Position numbers and translations under genes: made by a program. This document shows, one piece after another, positions 38,519 through 46,768 of a DNA stretch of 64,000 nt. Under the pieces are notes generated by a model. That model saw only the letters and a list, made by a program, of their open reading frames with translations. It ran no database searches and was not told where the DNA came from. Location: positions 1-64,000 of the forward strand of contig NZ_ARQJ01000028.1 in the NCBI RefSeq assembly GCF_000385175.1, read 5' to 3'. The DNA comes from Salinicoccus albus DSM 19776 (lineage in GTDB: Bacteria; Bacillota; Bacilli; Staphylococcales; Salinicoccaceae). How positions within the stretch are numbered: position 1 is the first letter of the stretch; each line of letters opens with the position of its first letter.

Positions 38519-38602
38519 CTATTTTTTCTTACCGCGGTTTCTTATTTTCCTTATTAAAAACGGCAGCGCCATATAAATGATTCTGCGGATTAGACGTCCC
38601 AT
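38519..38602 (-). CDS. Small basic membrane-active peptide gene, 27 residues
   Basis: ATG 38602 has GGGAGG 10 nt upstream (38617-38612), a near-perfect Shine-Dalgarno, and the frame ends at TAG 38519. The 27 residues begin MGRLIRRIIYMALPFLI and end in RNRGKKK: a hydrophobic amphipathic stretch flanked by arginines and lysines, net charge about +10. It lies 66 bp after hemQ on the same strand and before the shared terminator, so it is probably in the hemQ transcript. It is too short for standard ORF lists. Function unknown; peripheral membrane association is likely. Confidence 0.6.
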   Translation of the reverse strand: MGRLIRRIIYMALPFLIRKIRNRGKKK

Positions 38603-38668
38603 AGCAGTTCCTCCCAACATGGTTTTATTTGCTTTTATCCAAATGCAGGAGGCATTAAACCACTCTGC

Positions 38669-39415
38669 TTATTTGAAGAAAGCCGGAAGTTCTTCCGGAG
38701 GCAGGATGACTCCGACAAAGAAATCGCCGAATTCACTGTAGCGGGCGGAAACTTCATCAAATCTCATCTCGTAGATTAATTTCTTGAATTGCAGCATATC
38801 ATCTGAGAACAGTGTAACACCCCATTCGTATTCGTCCAATCCCACAGAGCCTGTGATGAATTGTTTGACTATGCCTGCATAGCCGCGGCCGATCATACCA
38901 TGGGAGCGCATCAGTTCACGCCGTGTATCCATATCAAGCATATACCAGTTGTCATCTCCCTGACGGCGTTTGTCCATTGGGTAGAAGCAGATGTAACGGG
39001 ATTTCGGTACTTGAGGATACAGACGTTTTCTCACGTACTCGTTCTGGTAGGGATCTTCATCGGAATCTTTGGCAAGGTAATTGCTGAGTTCGATGATTGA
39101 AACATAGGAATATGAGGGGATCAGGAAGTCCGAGATACCAAGCTTGTTGAATTCAAGTTCCAAAGTATTAAGTTCGTCAATAGTCGGCCGGAGCATCCAG
39201 AGGATGAGGTCCGCTTTCTGACCGGTCACATTATAAAATGAATAGCTTCCTTCCTGCTTCTGATGGACCTCTTCCTGACGTTCAAGGAAGCTCTGCAGTT
39301 CTGCGACCAGCGCATTTATCTCTGTCTCTTCAAGCAGTCGAAGAGAAGTCCAGTCTACGCTGTAGAGCAGGTGAAGGCTGTACCAGCCATCCAAAGTTTT
39401 TGCTGCTTCATTCAT
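38669..39415 (-). CDS. hemQ: Coproheme decarboxylase
   Basis: Last enzyme of the coproporphyrin-dependent haem pathway of Gram-positives. Removes two propionate carboxyls from coproheme with peroxide; cytoplasmic pentamer. 248 residues, chlorite-dismutase fold: [15 protein letters not shown] at the N-terminus, [13 protein letters not shown] with the catalytic Tyr, and [17 protein letters not shown] with the proximal haem-ligand His. RBS GGAGAG precedes ATG 39415. Divergent from pta, the usual Bacillales arrangement. Confidence 0.96.
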   Translation of the reverse strand: MNEAAKTLDGWYSLHLLYSVDWTSLRLLEETEINALVAELQSFLERQEEVHQKQEGSYSFYNVTGQKADLILWMLRPTIDELNTLELEFNKLGISDFLIPSYSYVSIIELSNYLAKDSDEDPYQNEYVRKRLYPQVPKSRYICFYPMDKRRQGDDNWYMLDMDTRRELMRSHGMIGRGYAGIVKQFITGSVGLDEYEWGVTLFSDDMLQFKKLIYEMRFDEVSARYSEFGDFFVGVILPPEELPAFFK

Positions 39416-39462
39416 GTCTAAATCTCTCCTTCAATTATATTCATACTTAATTTTACTCCATA

Positions 39463-39476
39463 AGAAAACGTTTTAA
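39463..39476. promoter_or_regulatory. cre-like CcpA site upstream of pta
   Basis: AGAAAACGTTTTAA matches the catabolite-responsive consensus TGWAARCGYTTWCA at 11 of 14 positions, with the central AAAACGTTTT intact. Its centre is about 54 bp before the expected pta start (-10 TATAAT at 39512-39517). That is the position from which CcpA activates pta and ackA in Bacillus. Confidence 0.55.
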
Positions 39477-39551
39477 AAGTATATAGGGGTGAAATAATGT
39501 GACAGAAAGAGTATAATGTCGGGTATGGAACGGTTAACCAAGGAGGATATT

Positions 39552-40538
39552 ATGAGTAACTTTTTATCAGATCTCAAATCTAACCTGGAAGGTAAAAATG
39601 TAAAAATCGTTTTCCCTGAAGGTACAGACCCTAGAATATTGACTGCAGCTGTAGAGCTGGAGGAAACAACTTACGTCCATCCGATTGTACTCGGGGATGA
39701 AGAGGAAATTTACATGACAGCAAAAGAAGAAGGTTTGGATATCAGCCATCTAGAGCTGATTGATCCAAAGACTTGTAAAGATAAAGATGAGCTGGCCGAA
39801 GCGTTTGTTGAACGCCGCAAGGGCAAGGTCACACACGATCAGGCGGCAGACATCCTGCTGGATGAGAACTACTTCGGGACAATGCTCGTCTATACGGGCC
39901 GTGCCAGCGGTCTGGTTTCCGGGGCGGTCCATTCTACGCCCGACACGGTAAGGCCTGCGCTTCAAATCATCAAGACTAAACCGGGAGTAACACGTACGAG
40001 CGGTGTATTTTTCATGCTCCGTGGCGACGAGCTGTACATCATGGGGGACTGTGCCATCAACCCTGAAATGGATGCAGATGAGCTCGCTGAAGTTGCGGTC
40101 GAAACTGCTAAAACTGCAAGGAGCTTCCATGTTGAGCCTAAGGTGGCACTGCTCAGCTTTTCGACAAGAGGATCCGCCAAAACTGAAGAGACTGAAAAAG
40201 TGAGACTGGCGGCACAATATGCCCAGGAAAACCTGCCGGAGACACCTATCGATGGTGAATTACAATTCGATGCAGCGTTTGTGCCGAGTGTCGCAGATAA
40301 GAAAGCGCCGGGCTCCGCTCTGGGCGGGCAGGCCAATGTGTTTATATTCCCTTCACTTGAAGCAGGCAATATTGGATATAAAATTGCCCAGCGACTGGGC
40401 GGATTTGAAGCATACGGGCCGATATTGCAAGGGTTGAATCAGCCGGTGAATGATTTGTCACGCGGATGTAACAAAGATGAAGTGTTCAATCTCGCATTGT
40501 TCACTGCGACGCAGGCACTGTCTCGGGACGATGGCTAA
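39552..40538 (+). CDS. pta: Phosphate acetyltransferase
   Basis: Interconverts acetyl-CoA and acetyl phosphate in overflow metabolism; 328 residues from ATG 39552, 6 nt after AAGGAGG. The upstream in-frame ATG at 39516 would include the Shine-Dalgarno. Motifs: IVFPEGTDPRILTAAVEL, GAVHSTPDTVRPALQIIKT, GDCAINPEMDADELAEVAV, ALLSFSTRGSA, and FPSLEAGNIGYKIAQRLGG near the C-terminus. The length is that of the short Bacillus form. Overlaps lipL by 8 nt. Probably activated by CcpA through the cre-like site. Confidence 0.96.
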   Translation: MSNFLSDLKSNLEGKNVKIVFPEGTDPRILTAAVELEETTYVHPIVLGDEEEIYMTAKEEGLDISHLELIDPKTCKDKDELAEAFVERRKGKVTHDQAADILLDENYFGTMLVYTGRASGLVSGAVHSTPDTVRPALQIIKTKPGVTRTSGVFFMLRGDELYIMGDCAINPEMDADELAEVAVETAKTARSFHVEPKVALLSFSTRGSAKTEETEKVRLAAQYAQENLPETPIDGELQFDAAFVPSVADKKAPGSALGGQANVFIFPSLEAGNIGYKIAQRLGGFEAYGPILQGLNQPVNDLSRGCNKDEVFNLALFTATQALSRDDG

Positions 40539-41367
40539 TATATTCAGTCAGAAATGGCAGTACATCCCGAAAGAGACGGTCCCTCATCCATATCAGTCAT
40601 TTGCGATGGATGATCTGCTGCAGGAAATGGTGAGCGTGGATGATACGCCTAAAATTCGTGCCTGGATCCATGATCCATATATCATTTTGGGACTGCATGA
40701 TGCCCGGCTCCCTCATCTTGAAAATGGACTGAAATTTCTGGATGACTCAGGTTATGATTATATTGTCAGAAACAGCGGCGGTCTGGGTGTCGTCCTGGAT
40801 GACGGTGTACTTAACATTTCACTGGTATTGCCAAAATCAGCCGTGCCCCAGATCGATGACGGGTACGAAATGATGCTGAATATGGTACGCACGGCTTTTC
40901 CGGATGTGCCGGTTGCAGCATATGAGATTGAACACAGCTATTGCCCAGGCAATTATGATCTGAGCATTGGCGGCAGAAAATTCGCGGGCATATCCCAGAG
41001 ACGAATCCGTCAAGGCGTTGCTGTACAGATTTATCTCTGTGTTACAGGGAGCGGGAGCATGCGTGCAGAAATCATGAAGGGTTTCTATGAATACTCAAGA
41101 GCAGAAGATATCACACGCTTTAAATATCCGGATATCCATCCCGGGTGCATGGCATCGCTCAACGAGCTGTATGATGCGAGTCTGAGCGTTGAAGATGCCC
41201 TTTTGAAGATGCTTGGCGTCATCTCTCAGACGGGCGGTTCATTGGATGACCAGCCGGTGTTTGAAAGGCCGGCAGAAGCGCGGTATCAAAAGTTTCTGAG
41301 CCGGATGAAAAAGCGTAATGAAAAAATCAGAGGCGATAAAGATGAGGAAATCTTCCCTGATCTTTAA
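40531..41367 (+). CDS. lipL: Octanoyl-[GcvH]:protein N-octanoyltransferase, LipL-type
   Basis: Moves octanoyl or lipoyl from GcvH to E2 subunits in the Bacillales lipoate relay. 278 residues from ATG 40531 inside the end of pta. BPL/LplA/LipB fold: WIHDPYIILGLHDARLP, IVRNSGGLGVVLDDGVLNISL, and HSYCPGNYDLSIGGRKFAGISQRR. The last of these holds the Cys used as acyl acceptor and a Lys. The pta-lipL order equals that of Bacillus. Naming as LipL instead of LipM/LplA rests on that context and the Cys-containing motif. Confidence 0.87.
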   Translation: MANIFSQKWQYIPKETVPHPYQSFAMDDLLQEMVSVDDTPKIRAWIHDPYIILGLHDARLPHLENGLKFLDDSGYDYIVRNSGGLGVVLDDGVLNISLVLPKSAVPQIDDGYEMMLNMVRTAFPDVPVAAYEIEHSYCPGNYDLSIGGRKFAGISQRRIRQGVAVQIYLCVTGSGSMRAEIMKGFYEYSRAEDITRFKYPDIHPGCMASLNELYDASLSVEDALLKMLGVISQTGGSLDDQPVFERPAEARYQKFLSRMKKRNEKIRGDKDEEIFPDL

Positions 41368-41398
41368 CAAAAACCGGCTGCCCAGCCGGTTTTTGTTG
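41367..41398. terminator. Terminator after lipL
   Basis: AACAAAAACCGGCTG and CAGCCGGTTTTTGTT pair perfectly over about 15 bp with a 2-nt loop (or fewer closing pairs and a larger loop). It begins at the stop codon. Confidence 0.92.
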
Positions 41399-41466
41399 TT
41401 CTTCCTCCGGTAAGTTTATAAAGTATGTCCGTGTGGAATATGTATCAAAAAGGGGGCTGATAGATT

Positions 41467-41658
41467 ATGGCAGAGCGAAAAGACAGGCATACGACAAGGG
41501 AAGATGAAGACAAACTTGCCAGACGCAAAGATGAAGATGGGCAAGATGATGAGGCAGGGGAAGAAATTCCGACGGACGACCCGCCAAGCGACGAACAGAA
41601 GAAAGATTTCAAGCGTGCAGAGGATATCCGCAGACAAAAAAGCGATCGCGAAAGATGA
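41467..41658 (+). CDS. Highly charged small protein, unknown function
   Basis: 63 residues, about two thirds charged or polar, with no hydrophobic stretch and no cysteine. Blocks such as TREDEDKLARRKDEDGQDDE and DEQKKDFKRAEDIRRQKSDR predict disorder or a single charged helix. AAGGGGG lies about 11 nt before ATG 41467. The lipL terminator separates it from upstream, so it needs its own promoter, which I cannot place confidently. In Staphylococcus aureus mevalonate-kinase genes follow lipL; none are here. Confidence 0.55.
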   Translation: MAERKDRHTTREDEDKLARRKDEDGQDDEAGEEIPTDDPPSDEQKKDFKRAEDIRRQKSDRER

Positions 41659-41754
41659 AGCGGGGCCCCTGTAATGCTGAGCTGTATCACCGGTTGCTTT
41701 ATTTAAGTGACCGGTATTATTATGATAAAATATACATATAAGGAGGGCAGTGGG

Positions 41755-43056
41755 ATGGCGATGAGTGAATATGGCAACAAACAGCTTGTGGAAGAAAAAG
41801 TCTTCAAAGACCCCGTGCACCGGTATGTCCATGTGCGGGACCAGGTGATCTGGGATTTGATCAAAACGAAGGAGTTCCAGCGCCTCAGAAGGATTAAACA
41901 GCTCGGCACGCTCTATTTGTCGTTCCATTCTGCAGAACATTCCAGGTTCAACCATTCGCTCGGCGTATATGAAATCGTGCGCCGCATGATTGTTAATTTC
42001 CAGGAATTTGATGAATGGAATGATGATGACCGGCTGCTGGCGCTGGCGGCGGCCCTGCTTCATGATCTTGGTCACGGGCCGTTTTCCCACTGCTTTGAAT
42101 CAATTTTCGGGACAGATCATGAAGCATTTACAGGCAGGATCATTTTGGGAGATACTGATGTGAATGCAGCGCTCAGGAAGGTCAGTGCAGATTTTCCGCT
42201 TGAGGTGGCGCGAGTGATAGACAGGACCCATGCGAACAAGCTTGTCGTCAGCATGATCTCGAGTCAGATTGATGCCGACCGTATGGATTATCTGCAGCGG
42301 GATTCCTATTATACGGGCGTCAGCTACGGCAACTTTGATATGGAACGCATTCTCAGAGTGATGCGCCCGGACACGGATGAAGTCATCATTAAGGAAAGCG
42401 GGATGCATGCCGTGGAAGACTATCTGATGAGCCGTTACCAGATGTACTGGCAAATCTATTTCCATCCGGTTTCAAGGGGCGGCGAAGTCATTTTAAACCT
42501 GGTATTAAGACGGGCGAAGTATCTGTATGAGAATGGATATGTATTCAAACAGGCACCGAAGTATTTTATCCCGTTCTTTGATGGTACAGTGACAGTAGAA
42601 GATTACCTGAGACTGGATGAAATGGTCGTGAATTTTTATCTACAGGAATGGATTCATGAAGATGATGAGATATTATCAGATCTGTCACACCGCTTTGTGA
42701 ACCGGGATCTGTTCAAATATCTGCCGTTCGACGGCTCGATCATTACCATTACAGAACTTGAGGAACTCTTCAGAAAAGGCGGACTGGATCCTGAATATTA
42801 CTTCTTCAGCGATTCGTATTCCGACCTGCCGTATGATTATGACAGACCGGGTTCTAAAAGCAGCCGGAGACCCATCCATCTTAAGAAAAACAACGGCGAG
42901 CTTAAGGAGATCAGTACTCAATCGGCAATTATACACAGCATCACGGGTGTGCACAGGATGGATTCAAAGCTCTACTATCCGAAAGAGAAAATATTGCAGA
43001 TCGAAGATATGGAAGTGAAAGGGCAGATTATCAATCTGCTTAATGAATTGGCATAG
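41755..43056 (+). CDS. HD-domain phosphohydrolase, YwfO/SAMHD1-like
   Basis: 433 residues from ATG 41755, 7 nt after AAGGAGGG. HD metal site: RFNHSLGVYEIVRRM (His), ALAAALLHDLGHGPFSHCFE (His-Asp), and a later Asp in SQIDADRMDYLQRDSYYTG. The family includes B. subtilis YwfO and other SAMHD1-like dNTP triphosphohydrolases, so dNTP hydrolysis is the best guess. A C-terminal domain of about 150 residues (from ILSDLSHRFVNRDLFKYLPF) completes the fold. Next gene ywhD starts 12 bp downstream. Confidence 0.85.
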   Translation: MAMSEYGNKQLVEEKVFKDPVHRYVHVRDQVIWDLIKTKEFQRLRRIKQLGTLYLSFHSAEHSRFNHSLGVYEIVRRMIVNFQEFDEWNDDDRLLALAAALLHDLGHGPFSHCFESIFGTDHEAFTGRIILGDTDVNAALRKVSADFPLEVARVIDRTHANKLVVSMISSQIDADRMDYLQRDSYYTGVSYGNFDMERILRVMRPDTDEVIIKESGMHAVEDYLMSRYQMYWQIYFHPVSRGGEVILNLVLRRAKYLYENGYVFKQAPKYFIPFFDGTVTVEDYLRLDEMVVNFYLQEWIHEDDEILSDLSHRFVNRDLFKYLPFDGSIITITELEELFRKGGLDPEYYFFSDSYSDLPYDYDRPGSKSSRRPIHLKKNNGELKEISTQSAIIHSITGVHRMDSKLYYPKEKILQIEDMEVKGQIINLLNELA

Positions 43057-43068
43057 GAGCATGATAAT

Positions 43069-43593
43069 ATGGCAAATGAACCAGAAAAGAAAAAGCCTGG
43101 ATTCCAGTTTAATATCATAAAAGATGATCCGCTTGACGGTCACAGAGGACAGAATATCGGCTCGATCAGCCTGGAGAATGTGGCCTCGGTATTTATCGAT
43201 ATTGACACAAAGGAAACGTTTATAGATATGGCCGGGCTGCACGCAAAGGCCGAGGTCGAAAAGAAAGTGAAATGGGTAACGGATAAATCTGAGGTTGAAG
43301 GTGAAGATGCCAGGCAGTTCTGGCTGGTATGGGTCACCGTGGAACGTTCTGAGCAGGGTCCGTTTTACACCGGTGTGACTGCTTGCTACGAGATGGTTAA
43401 TAAGAAGAAAAAGCGTGGTTACAAACTGATGCCTGAGCACGTTAATATGATGGACCGTTCGATGAAAGGGGAAATCGATCTGAATGAGATGGATGACGCA
43501 TGCCGAAGTTCACTCAAGGATTTCCTCAAGGAATACCGCCCTGAGATGTGGGATAACGCATCAGAACTGCAAAAAGAAATGGCAGACGATTAA
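43069..43593 (+). CDS. ywhD: YwhD family protein
   Basis: 174 residues, soluble. GFQFNIIKDDPLDGHRGQ at the N-terminus, GSISLENVASVFIDID, and FWLVWVTVERSEQGPFYTGV are the recognisable family segments. A lysine-rich strand (NKKKKRGYK) and a helical C-terminus follow. The function is unknown in Bacillus and staphylococci. It follows the HD gene with a short gap and RBS GGAG, so the two are probably an operon. Confidence 0.82.
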   Translation: MANEPEKKKPGFQFNIIKDDPLDGHRGQNIGSISLENVASVFIDIDTKETFIDMAGLHAKAEVEKKVKWVTDKSEVEGEDARQFWLVWVTVERSEQGPFYTGVTACYEMVNKKKKRGYKLMPEHVNMMDRSMKGEIDLNEMDDACRSSLKDFLKEYRPEMWDNASELQKEMADD

Positions 43594-43689
43594 ATGTGAC
43601 GGTATTATGTCAAGTGCATAAAAACATTGCAGATTTCATCCTTGAAATATAAAATAAATATAGTTTTACAGAGTATGACTAGGACACTT

Positions 43690-43720
43690 GCGGGCAGGGT
43701 AAATTCCTGTCCGCTTTTTT
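43690..43720 (+). terminator. Terminator after ywhD
   Basis: GCGGGCAGG (43690-43698) and CCTGTCCGC (43706-43714) pair over 9 bp with one wobble, followed by TTTTTT. Confidence 0.9.
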
Positions 43721-43765
43721 GATGATGGAATCCTCTGATTCCAATGTTCCCGCCGCATTGGATTA

Positions 43766-43774
43766 TGTTATAAT
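43766..43774 (+). promoter_or_regulatory. Extended -10 promoter for DUF1934-argS
   Basis: TGTTATAAT, with TATAAT at 43769-43774, 23 bp before the DUF1934 start. No convincing -35. Confidence 0.55.
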
Positions 43775-43797
43775 TTAGCTTACTTGCAGGTGATGAT

Positions 43798-44196
43798 ATG
43801 AAGGGACAGGTTTCACAATTTAAAATACGCCAGAGTGTAGATATGAATAATGAGATAAAAACATTTGAACAAAATGCAGATGTTGAAATCATCGATAAAA
43901 AAGACCGGTATTTCCGTTATACAGAACGCCTGGATGAGTATGAAATCGATGTCGTTCTCCGTGCGGGCAATGATTTTGTCAAAATCCAGCGGCGGGGGAT
44001 CATCGATATGAATTTTCATTTTGAAGCGGGGAGGACAACGGATACTTTTTATGAGTCTCCAGCCGGCAGACATTTTTTCAGAATCCATACGGATGCTCTG
44101 GCGGTTGACGATGCACGCATAGATATACGATACCAGTTGATTGAAGGCGAAGATGTCATCGGTCATTATCATTATAAACTGGAGAAAGAAGGGTAA
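43798..44196 (+). CDS. DUF1934 family protein (YwiB-like)
   Basis: 132 residues, predicted small beta-barrel (calycin-like). Alternating strands include RYFRYTERLDEYEIDVVLRA, FVKIQRRGIIDMNFHFEAG and IDIRYQLIEGEDVIGHYHYKLEKE. The family is found immediately before argS in Bacillus (ywiB) and staphylococci; the function is unknown. ATG 43798 follows CAGGTGAT. It ends 3 bp before argS. Confidence 0.85.
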   Translation: MKGQVSQFKIRQSVDMNNEIKTFEQNADVEIIDKKDRYFRYTERLDEYEIDVVLRAGNDFVKIQRRGIIDMNFHFEAGRTTDTFYESPAGRHFFRIHTDALAVDDARIDIRYQLIEGEDVIGHYHYKLEKEG

Positions 44197-44199
44197 CTG

Positions 44200-45846
44200 A
44201 TGGACTTAAGACAACATTTAAAGGAATCCATAGAAACGGCAGTTAAAACGTCAGACCTTGTAGAAGAAGCGCCCCCGGTCAAAGTGGAAGTGCCGAAGGA
44301 CAGATCAAATGGAGATTTTTCCACCAATATCGCCATGGTATTGACGAAGCAGGCAAAAAAGAATCCGAGAGAAATCGCTGAAATTATCACGGACCATCTG
44401 GATCAGGCAGAAGCCAGAGTCAAGTCAGTGGAGATTGCCGGGCCCGGTTTTATCAATTTCAGGATGGAGGCATCCACACTTACGGATGTTATTCCACAAG
44501 TGCTTGAACAAAAAGAGCGGTTCGGGAGCACAATTCGTGAAGACAGTAAGAAAGTATTGATCGAATATGTGAGTGCCAATCCGACAGGGGACTTGCATAT
44601 CGGCCATGCCCGTAATGCATCTGTCGGCGATACGCTGGCGAATGTCATGTCTTTTGCAGGGTATGATGTGAAACGTGAATATTATATCAATGATGCCGGT
44701 AACCAGATCCGCAATCTTGCCTTATCCATAGAAGCGAGATACCTGGAGGCACTGGGACAGAGGCTGAATATGCCTGAAGGTGGATATCATGGCAAGGATA
44801 TTAAAGTCATCGGTGAGAAACTGGCGCAGGAGTCACCGGAAATTGCAGATAAGCCCCATGAGGCGCGCATCGTTTTATTCCGCAGTTTGGGTGTGGACTA
44901 TGAGATGGAAAAACTCCGCAAAGACCTCTCGGACTTTAACGTTCACTTCGACAGCTGGTTCAGTGAAACATCGCTGTATGAGGACGGCGAAATAGAAGCG
45001 GCACTGGGTAAGATGACTGAAGGCGGCTATACGTATGAAGCGGATGAAGCGCTTTGGCTGAAAACGACGGCATTCGGTGATGACAAAGACCGGGTGCTTA
45101 GGAAAAGTGACGGGGACTACACTTATCTGATGCCTGATATCGCTTATCATTATGACAAAGCGGCGCGTGGTTTTGATAAGCTGATCAACATGTTCGGTGC
45201 CGATCACCATGGGTATATCCAGCGTCTCAAAGGTGCGCTCGGAGCGCTGGGCGAGAAACCGGACCTTTTGGAAATTCAGATCATGCAGATGGTCCGTCTG
45301 ATTGAAAACGGACAGGAAGTGAAGATGAGCAAGCGTACGGGCAAAGCGATTACACTGCGTGATATCATTGATATGATTGGCGTGGATGCGAGCCGGTATT
45401 TCCTTGCGATGCGCAGCGCGGATACTCACTTTGATTTCGATCTTGAACTGGCGAAGTCAGAGTCCAGTGACAATCCAGTCTACTATGCTCAATACGCGCA
45501 TGCCCGTATATGTTCAATCCTGCGTCAGGCAGAGGAGAAGGGCTGGGAAATTGACGAATCGGCCAGACTTGATGTCATCGTCAATGCACAGGCGCTTGAA
45601 CTCTTGAAAAAGCTGTCTGTATTCCAAAATGTTGTTAAAGGGACGGCGGACAGCCGTGCCACACACCGCATCCCCAATTATATCCAGGAGCTGGCCGGAC
45701 TGTTCCATAAATTCTATAATGCAGATAAGGTACTGACAGATGATGAAGCAAAAACAAAAGCTTATTTGCTGTTGGTCGAAGCAGTCAGACAAACACTTGA
45801 AAATGCTTTGCGCCTTATCGGAGTTACCGCTCCAAACAGGATGTAG
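44200..45846 (+). CDS. argS: Arginyl-tRNA synthetase
   Basis: Class I synthetase charging tRNA-Arg; 548 residues. N-terminal additional domain (about 1-110, [20 protein letters not shown]), then [20 protein letters not shown] with HIGH (about 128-131), [18 protein letters not shown] with KMSK-like motif (about 375), and a helical anticodon-binding C-terminus ([13 protein letters not shown]-like, here [13 protein letters not shown]). Starts 3 bp after the DUF1934 gene with RBS AAGAAGGG. A terminator follows. Confidence 0.97.
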   Translation: MDLRQHLKESIETAVKTSDLVEEAPPVKVEVPKDRSNGDFSTNIAMVLTKQAKKNPREIAEIITDHLDQAEARVKSVEIAGPGFINFRMEASTLTDVIPQVLEQKERFGSTIREDSKKVLIEYVSANPTGDLHIGHARNASVGDTLANVMSFAGYDVKREYYINDAGNQIRNLALSIEARYLEALGQRLNMPEGGYHGKDIKVIGEKLAQESPEIADKPHEARIVLFRSLGVDYEMEKLRKDLSDFNVHFDSWFSETSLYEDGEIEAALGKMTEGGYTYEADEALWLKTTAFGDDKDRVLRKSDGDYTYLMPDIAYHYDKAARGFDKLINMFGADHHGYIQRLKGALGALGEKPDLLEIQIMQMVRLIENGQEVKMSKRTGKAITLRDIIDMIGVDASRYFLAMRSADTHFDFDLELAKSESSDNPVYYAQYAHARICSILRQAEEKGWEIDESARLDVIVNAQALELLKKLSVFQNVVKGTADSRATHRIPNYIQELAGLFHKFYNADKVLTDDEAKTKAYLLLVEAVRQTLENALRLIGVTAPNRM

Positions 45847-45853
45847 ACATCAG

Positions 45854-45876
45854 CCCCCAGCCGTTTTGGCCGGGGG
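45854..45876 (+). terminator. Terminator after argS
   Basis: CCCCC-GCC (45854-45862, with a bulged A) pairs with GGC-CGGGGG (45868-45876). TTTATTAAA follows. It separates argS from the binding-protein gene starting 31 bp later. Confidence 0.6.
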
Positions 45877-45907
45877 TTTATTAAACAATGAAAGTGGGGT
45901 GGAAAGC

Positions 45908-46768
45908 ATGAAGCAGAGCATAAAATCCGTAATGATATTTTTGGCAGCGGTCATGTTGACAGCATGCGGAAATGATGAGACTGGCGGAGACAGCAGAGTG
46001 GTGTCGCTGATGCCGAGCAACACTGAAATACTGGCTGAAATGGGTATGGGCGATGATCTGGCTGCCGTAACGACAGAAGCCGATTACCCGCAGGCGGTTG
46101 TTGATGATGAGGATCTGATGCGGCTGAATGCGTTTGAACTGGATGAAGAGCAGCTGACTGCACTTGATCCGACGCATATACTCAGCCATGCATCATTGGG
46201 GGGAGTGAACGAAGATATTATAAACAGGGTGGCTGAGACGACTGGCGCCGAAATACTTGTTGTTGAAGATGCCCAAAATATCGAAGGAATATATGAGAGC
46301 ATCCGACAGATCGGTGAATTTATGGGTGAAACGCAAGCTGCCGAATCGGTAATCAGTCGTATGGCTGAAGAAATAGGGGCATTGAAATCGCAGTATGCGG
46401 GCCGGGAGGAAGACGCTGAAGCGTTCATACATATTTCAGATCAGCCAGAGATCTATACTTCAGGCGAGGATACGTTTATCCATCATGCATTGGAAGTGAT
46501 CGATGTGGAAAACGCGTTCGATGACCTGGAAGGCTTCCCGAGTGTCAGTGCTGAAGATGTGGTCGAACGGGACCCTGATCTGATCATATCTGTCATGGGC
46601 CTGGATGACAGGGCGCTCGAGACCTCCATCCGTGAAACGCCGGGATTTGAAGGGCTTAAAATCAGCCAGCCGGCGAATCAATGCAACATCAATCCTGATC
46701 TGCTGAGCCGGCCGGGGCCGAGAATAGTTGAAGGACTGGCTGACGCCGGCCAGTGTGTCTATGAATAA
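45908..46768 (+). CDS. Substrate-binding lipoprotein of an iron-siderophore/cobalamin-type ABC transporter
   Basis: 286 residues. Lipoprotein signal with lipobox LTAC, Cys20. BtuF/PBP type III fold: RVVSLMPSNTEILAEMGMGDDLAAVT at the first lobe, LDPTHILSHASL, the long connecting helix (QIGEFMGETQAAESVI), and EDVVERDPDLIISVMG. No extra ligand-binding residues allow naming of the substrate. ATG 45908 follows GGGGTGGAA; a longer upstream frame lies in argS. The last 8 nt overlap the permease gene. No Fur-type palindrome is visible upstream. Confidence 0.87.
   Translation: MKQSIKSVMIFLAAVMLTACGNDETGGDSRVVSLMPSNTEILAEMGMGDDLAAVTTEADYPQAVVDDEDLMRLNAFELDEEQLTALDPTHILSHASLGGVNEDIINRVAETTGAEILVVEDAQNIEGIYESIRQIGEFMGETQAAESVISRMAEEIGALKSQYAGREEDAEAFIHISDQPEIYTSGEDTFIHHALEVIDVENAFDDLEGFPSVSAEDVVERDPDLIISVMGLDDRALETSIRETPGFEGLKISQPANQCNINPDLLSRPGPRIVEGLADAGQCVYE

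Noticed and set aside
39481-39525. GGGTAT near 39520 as a sigma-B promoter for pta
   Set aside because: No GTTTAA-like hexamer at the right distance; TATAAT at 39512 is the better element.
40450-40530. N-terminal extension of lipL starting at 40450
   Set aside because: It would overlap 81 bp of pta in another frame; the ATG at 40531 gives the family N-terminus.
45740-45907. 56-residue extension of the binding lipoprotein
   Set aside because: It lies within argS and the terminator; ATG 45908 gives an immediate lipoprotein signal with a Shine-Dalgarno.
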